This document shows positions 6,753 to 10,759 of a DNA stretch of 10,759 bases, in pieces. The stretch comes from CAYOFK01 sp964403185 (GTDB lineage: Bacteria; Bacteroidota; Bacteroidia; Bacteroidales; VadinHA17). A program made the translations under genes and the position numbers. The DNA lies in assembly GCA_964403185.1 (NCBI GenBank), contig CAYOFK010000107.1, positions 1-10,759 of the forward strand, read 5' to 3'. The notes beneath the pieces were generated by a model, which was not told where the DNA came from, searched no databases, and worked only from the letters and a program-made list of their open reading frames with translations. Position 1 is the first letter of the stretch; every line of letters begins with the position of its first letter.

Positions 6753-8957
6753 TTACTGAATGATCATGAGTTTTTTTGTTTCAGAATGGTTCCTTCCTTC
6801 AATTCTGATGGCATAGATCCCGGTTCTTAATTTTGGCAGGGACAGGGTCAATTCTTCAAAAACATTGGAATAGGTTCCATTAAATAGTAATACTCCCCCC
6901 AGTGAAAAGATGCTGATATGCAATGTTCCCTGGTCTCTTTCAGAAAATCTGAGGGTCAGCTCACCCGATGTTGGATTTGGATATGCAAAAATCTTGCCTG
7001 ACAGATCCGGTTCACCTGGATGATAGACCCCGAGATTTGGGATGTTTGTGCACATTCGAACTTTAAATGCAAGGGATGTTTTCACGGGTTCCAGTGCATT
7101 TGTGTCGAATGCAATCCAGGTTCCATGGTCAAAGTACAGGCTTGTATTTTGTCCTGAACCACCACGGGGTTCAGCCTGGAAAATTGAAAACTGATCGGTC
7201 AGGGGCCCGGATACAGGATTATCATAACTTATTTCATATCCCAACCAGAAAGGCCCCTGAAACTTCACAAGCGTATCGAATGAAATGCGATATTCCGTGG
7301 AATCCTGAAAATATAATAGTGCGTATGATTTACTGATCACAAGAGTTTCCGGCATATCAACACCCTTCCACAATTTAAACTTCACCGAATCTCCAACCGA
7401 ATTGTAAACCACATTTCCGACATGCACAAGGGCTTCAACAAATTCATCCCCGGTAAGGAGTGTTATTCTTTCAGCATATTGTGAGATGCGGCCTGCGTTG
7501 TGTCCGCTCCACAGTCCATCACCGGGAATGCCGGCTGAATATTCCCTGACAACCAGGGTGTCCTGGAGCTGAATGTTGTTTACCGTATCACAGGTCAATT
7601 CAGAACCATAAGGATCGTATCCATCCAGGACCGTTGTTCCCAGGTTCAAAGGGTCGAGCCAGATTTTTAACTGTTCAGAAGGATTGGGATAGCGGTCCCA
7701 GGATTCCGAAAATTTCTGGAAATAATCATTTATTGAATTCCCACAGGCTGCCTGACCTCCCGATAAGGTTCCCACGAGGCGTCCCAGGTTGTCAAAGAGT
7801 GGTCCGCCGGATGAACCGGCCTCTGTTGTACCCACATCCCACATCAGGATCTTCCAGAATGTGTTTGGATCATAAGTATCATAACTTGCCGACACGGCAG
7901 GGTCATTATCAACACTGATCTTTTTTACATCCCCACTTGGATGGTGGATGCTCACTGAACTCTGTGGGGCAGTGGAACCGGCATTCCAGCCTGCATAATA
8001 TGGCTGATAATAAACCGGCGGGTAGGCCGTCAATTCTGCCAGCGTAAAGTCAAGATTGGTAAGGGTGGCTTTCAGAACCGCTCCGGACAGCGACAGGTTC
8101 ACAAATCCATCCGGACCATCACAAACAGGGCTTTCATATCCAAATACAGATAATGACCGGGTTGCATCTTCGGCATTTTTAATGCAGTGTCCGGCTGTGA
8201 GCAAATAGGGTTTGCCATCCTGCGCCGTATTATTCACAATGACTCCCGTGCAAATCTCGTCCGGAGCACTCACTTTGTCAATTAACAAGCGCACCACCGA
8301 CCGTTTATGATCCTGCCACAAAGCGCCGTCAGGGCAATTAACATCCACATTGCAGGGGCCAGATCCACCGAAAAACCCATCTTTATTACCGGAAGAAGAG
8401 AATACCGGTATAAATCCATGACCAATCTGGCCGATAGATAAAGTTCCGTATTCATCAGAATCTCCCGGTACAATATATTGAATGATCATTTCATCTCCCG
8501 GAATGGGTTGTGTGGTGAGAACCCCGGATTCCTTATTGTTGAGCTCGTTAAAAGCCCCAAGGATATATTTTTTATCCGGGCTGAACAGGAACATACGTGC
8601 TCCCTGCGGGACTTTATAGTGATCGAAAAAGAGATGCAGGGATAGGGCTCCATTGCTCCTGATCCTGACGGTCCAGAGTTTGAATCCATTTTCAAGAGAG
8701 TACCATTTCCCCGAGTTTTGAGGATTGAGGTTTACATTAATTGAATACGCAAATTGAAGCGGCCGGCCTTTGACGTTTCCCGCCTTTATTGACTGGATTT
8801 CCATTTGATCAACTTTAGGCAGTACGATGATATCATCTTCAGAGAAAACATATGTGCGGTTGTCAGGGCTGCCTCCACGGCCAATCTGGCAGTTTCCGTC
8901 CGGGCAGGAAATCAATACAAATACAACGATTTCCAACCAGAAGCTAAGGGTTTTCAT
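6753..8957 (-). CDS. Secreted lysyl-endopeptidase-like serine protease with T9SS sorting domain
   Basis: The 734-residue preproprotein starts at ATG 8957 (MKTLSFW; an upstream GTG at 8978 is less likely). It has a Sec signal (about 1-24), a propeptide to about 196, a trypsin-fold catalytic domain (about 197-450), a beta-rich linker domain (about 455-640) and a T9SS type A C-terminal domain (about 655-734; AYPNPTSGELTLRF, then LRTGIYAIRI and a basic end). The triad is His257 (TAGHC), Asp303 (NLDFTLAEL) and Ser383 (GSSGGP). The mature start GGSGPCNVDVNCPDG matches, from memory, the GVSGSCNIDVVCPEG start of Achromobacter protease I. Cysteines 202, 208, 236, 258, 279 and 405 follow that enzyme's six-Cys spacing. 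Asp411 sits where its Lys-binding Asp225 should be; the His210 position is Ser399. It should be exported by T9SS and released or attached at the cell surface. It lies between btuG (97-nt gap) and btuF (15-nt gap), in the same direction. Confidence 0.88.
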   Translation of the reverse strand: MKTLSFWLEIVVFVLISCPDGNCQIGRGGSPDNRTYVFSEDDIIVLPKVDQMEIQSIKAGNVKGRPLQFAYSINVNLNPQNSGKWYSLENGFKLWTVRIRSNGALSLHLFFDHYKVPQGARMFLFSPDKKYILGAFNELNNKESGVLTTQPIPGDEMIIQYIVPGDSDEYGTLSIGQIGHGFIPVFSSSGNKDGFFGGSGPCNVDVNCPDGALWQDHKRSVVRLLIDKVSAPDEICTGVIVNNTAQDGKPYLLTAGHCIKNAEDATRSLSVFGYESPVCDGPDGFVNLSLSGAVLKATLTNLDFTLAELTAYPPVYYQPYYAGWNAGSTAPQSSVSIHHPSGDVKKISVDNDPAVSASYDTYDPNTFWKILMWDVGTTEAGSSGGPLFDNLGRLVGTLSGGQAACGNSINDYFQKFSESWDRYPNPSEQLKIWLDPLNLGTTVLDGYDPYGSELTCDTVNNIQLQDTLVVREYSAGIPGDGLWSGHNAGRISQYAERITLLTGDEFVEALVHVGNVVYNSVGDSVKFKLWKGVDMPETLVISKSYALLYFQDSTEYRISFDTLVKFQGPFWLGYEISYDNPVSGPLTDQFSIFQAEPRGGSGQNTSLYFDHGTWIAFDTNALEPVKTSLAFKVRMCTNIPNLGVYHPGEPDLSGKIFAYPNPTSGELTLRFSERDQGTLHISIFSLGGVLLFNGTYSNVFEELTLSLPKLRTGIYAIRIEGRNHSETKKLMIIQ

Positions 8958-9054
8958 ATTTCCGGACTTCAGTAACACATTGGGTGTGCTTAGTGTGGTT
9001 TAATATACAACAATACCAAATGGACCACAAATACAGGATATTTAAACTGTAAAA
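8958..9054. other. 97-nt spacer between btuG and the protease gene
   Basis: This is the largest gap in the operon and is AT-rich. On the minus strand TGTATTTG (9028-9035) is a one-mismatch -7 element, but no TTG lies at the right distance, so a separate promoter is not supported. No hairpin with a T-run is seen, so read-through from btuG remains the simpler reading. Confidence 0.45.
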
Positions 9055-10137
9055 TTAATTAAATGCCGCCCCATTCGGTGCGATCCCAACATCGAGAGAA
9101 TCCACAAGCCGGCCTTCGAAAGTATAAATGTATGCCCTGCCACCGGCATCAAATCCATTTGCTTTTAATGCCAGAACGTTTCCCGTATCAGGATCCACCT
9201 CCAGACCGTAAAAACTGCCTGGTATAAACGCCTGCCCAGGCGTTGAAGTATCATTGATGCCCATTTTATAAATGCCGCCGGCTTCTGCATAAAAAAGATA
9301 AGTTCCATCCTTACCGGCGGTCAGTCTGACAGGATTAAAAAAGTCGCCCGTAACCCCAACAATGAAAATTTTGTCAGACGAAAAGTCAATGGTATTGATC
9401 TTCACCAATCTCGAGTCGGTTTCCCCAATCACATTCCAGTTATTATCATACAACACTTTGCCTTTGCATAAAACCCATACATTCAGGTCGGCATCCACTG
9501 CCAGGTCGGTTGGGTGATCTCCAACCGTTATTGTTTTTACTACCACATCGCCCTGCGGATCGATCACGCTTACTGTGCTGTCAGAGTCCCAACCGCCGCT
9601 ATTGGCAACATAAATAAGATCTGCGGCACGCACAATATTCTCGGGACCTTTGCCAACGGGGATCTCCCCATCAATTTCCAATGTATTGAGATTAACGACG
9701 TAAACATTGCCTGCATAATTTCCATCGGTGATGTATGCCTTATCAGCAGTTACCTGTAATGCATACCTGGGGTAGTCCATCCCTGTAATGGTTCCCACAG
9801 ATATAAAGGTTTCCAGGTCAACAACTTCCACCTTCTGTGAATTATTTACAACGATGAGACCCAGATCACCTGCCACTGCAAAACTTTGAGCAACATCGCC
9901 CAGGTCTCTGCCATTGGCCATGGCGAACAGTTGTTTATGTACTTGTGCAGAATCCCTGTCATAGTATGTTATGGATGCATTTGAGTTATTATATCCACCT
10001 TCATTAACGACATAAATACCATTAAGAAATCCGGTTTTCAGGGGTTCATTTTGTTTGTTACAGGAAAAAAACGGCAGGGATGATATCAGGGCTGCTGCCA
10101 TCATTGCACTTTTTTTCATTTGACTGATTTGGTTCAT
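9055..10137 (-). CDS. btuG: YncE/DUF5074-type beta-propeller lipoprotein, BtuG-like corrinoid-capture protein
   Basis: The 360-residue lipoprotein has a signal peptide ending LPFFSC with Cys26 probably lipidated (start at ATG 10137; MKK at 10119 is an alternative). The mature part is a repeated beta-propeller with YVTN-like blades, for example VYVVNLNTLEIDGEIPVGKG (about 145-164) and VSVIDPQGDVVVKTITVGDHP (189-209). IYVVNEGGYNNSNASITYYD near 41-60 matches the DUF5074 start. In Bacteroides, BtuG proteins of this type sit on the cell surface, cap BtuB and bind B12 very tightly. Here the gene directly follows btuB, sharing one base (TAATG), and is followed by binding-protein and permease genes, the same context. 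The residues after Cys26 (NKQNE) are not a clear acidic surface-export signal, so surface exposure is by family analogy. A propeller serving another TonB substrate is the main alternative. Confidence 0.78.
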   Translation of the reverse strand: MNQISQMKKSAMMAAALISSLPFFSCNKQNEPLKTGFLNGIYVVNEGGYNNSNASITYYDRDSAQVHKQLFAMANGRDLGDVAQSFAVAGDLGLIVVNNSQKVEVVDLETFISVGTITGMDYPRYALQVTADKAYITDGNYAGNVYVVNLNTLEIDGEIPVGKGPENIVRAADLIYVANSGGWDSDSTVSVIDPQGDVVVKTITVGDHPTDLAVDADLNVWVLCKGKVLYDNNWNVIGETDSRLVKINTIDFSSDKIFIVGVTGDFFNPVRLTAGKDGTYLFYAEAGGIYKMGINDTSTPGQAFIPGSFYGLEVDPDTGNVLALKANGFDAGGRAYIYTFEGRLVDSLDVGIAPNGAAFN

Positions 10138-10759
10138 TACTGATTTTTTTGAAATGTATAATTTAATCCTATCTGCCAGGATCTCCCAGGCATTGGATAG
10201 GATCTGATCATCTGATATTCTTTGTTAAATATGTTTACAATTTTGAATCTAAGCGTCCATCTCTTTAATGTCCTATCCGGTTGATATCCAAAATCAAGAT
10301 TAATGGTATGCACAGGATCCAGGGCATAGAAAAGATCATTGTCTTCGGTGGTGTACCGCTTTCCTGTAAACTGGTATTCCAAACCGGTGTAGAGTCGCCT
10401 GAAGTCCATTTTCAGATGAATTTTCAATAGGTGTTTTGGAAGATATCTTAATTGCTTTCCGTACAGGTTTGGATTATCAGCCTGTACCACAGTGGCAAAG
10501 GCCAGACTATAATCCGCCATAAAACCCAGATTTATACCCTGCATTTGTGTTCTCCAGAGAATCCCTGATTCCAGTCCTCTGGACCACACCTGCTTATAGT
10601 TTACAGGGCGCCAGTAGCCTGACACCGGAACCCATTGGATCCAGTTAGTAATGGTGGTGGTTTGAACCGTGATGTCAAAAACCAACAATTGTGATTGGTC
10701 GTTTGGCATAAGAAGGTTGAGTTTCGTTTCAATATCTGCGCCCCAGCCATATTCCGGGA
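10137..10759 (-). CDS. btuB: TonB-dependent outer-membrane receptor, BtuB-like (C-terminal part only)
   Basis: Only the last roughly 207 codons are in the window. The frame stays open to the right edge, where it encodes PEYGWGADIETKLNLL before the Met at 10709, so that Met is internal. The fragment is an amphipathic beta-barrel: PE-x-GW-x-AD-IE strand, a WIQWVP/WRPVN strand-loop as in BtuB-type receptors, the conserved KIVNIFNKEYQ motif, and YPMPGRSWQIGLNYTF near the terminus. The signal peptide, TonB box and plug lie outside. It would import the ligand using TonB-ExbBD energy and is the first visible gene of the operon. The corrinoid assignment depends mainly on the following BtuG-like gene; other TonB substrates cannot be excluded. 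Confidence 0.8.
   Translation of the reverse strand, partial: PEYGWGADIETKLNLLMPNDQSQLLVFDITVQTTTITNWIQWVPVSGYWRPVNYKQVWSRGLESGILWRTQMQGINLGFMADYSLAFATVVQADNPNLYGKQLRYLPKHLLKIHLKMDFRRLYTGLEYQFTGKRYTTEDNDLFYALDPVHTINLDFGYQPDRTLKRWTLRFKIVNIFNKEYQMIRSYPMPGRSWQIGLNYTFQKNQ

Noticed and set aside
7067..7336. Antisense open frames inside the protease gene (also 7634-7918)
   Set aside because: They are frame shadows of a long gene with clear domains; they contain no motifs of their own.
9028..9035. Possible -7 element (TGTATTTG, minus strand) for a separate protease promoter
   Set aside because: It mismatches the invariant A of TAnnTTTG and no TTG lies 17-23 nt upstream.

Overview
The window looks like chromosome from a Bacteroidota organism, probably Bacteroidales-like or a related environmental lineage. 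The signs are a type IX secretion (T9SS) C-terminal sorting domain, a TonB-dependent receptor next to a surface-type beta-propeller lipoprotein, a DUF4369/TlpA-type thioredoxin, and a good match to the Bacteroidota -33/-7 promoter (TTG, 18 nt, TAnnTTTG). Family calls come from reading motifs and from remembered family features; no search was run.

Layout. Positions 1-660 are a gene-free island full of hairpins: two REP-like palindromes in opposite orientation (41-92 and 201-254), short palindromes (103-118, 336-419) and a 136-bp MITE-like element (433-568). A glycosyltransferase family 2 gene (661-1659, minus) and a periplasmic TlpA-like oxidoreductase (1747-3171, plus) diverge from a short gap that holds the promoter. 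A second gene-free island (3172-3472) reuses building blocks of the first.

From the right edge down to 3473, all on the minus strand, runs what I read as a corrinoid (vitamin B12) uptake operon: btuB (TonB-dependent receptor, C-terminal part only), btuG (YncE/DUF5074-type beta-propeller lipoprotein), a T9SS-secreted lysyl-endopeptidase-like serine protease, btuF (periplasmic binding lipoprotein), btuC (FecCD-type permease) and btuD (ATPase). btuB/btuG share one base (TAATG), btuF/btuC and btuC/btuD each share ATGA, and the protease ends 15 nt before btuF. BtuG and BtuB would capture and import the ligand at the outer membrane, BtuF would carry it across the periplasm and BtuCD would pump it inward. 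Any cobalamin riboswitch would lie upstream of btuB, outside the window. Heme or siderophore transport cannot be excluded from the FecBCD-type genes alone.

The most interesting feature is the protease inside this operon. It keeps the catalytic triad, the six-cysteine pattern and the probable S1-pocket aspartate of Achromobacter protease I (Lys-C), and has a lysine five residues before the predicted mature start. A Lys-specific secreted protease built into a corrinoid uptake operon suggests proteolytic release of protein-bound ligand, comparable in idea to Kgp gingipain in heme acquisition. That role is inference.
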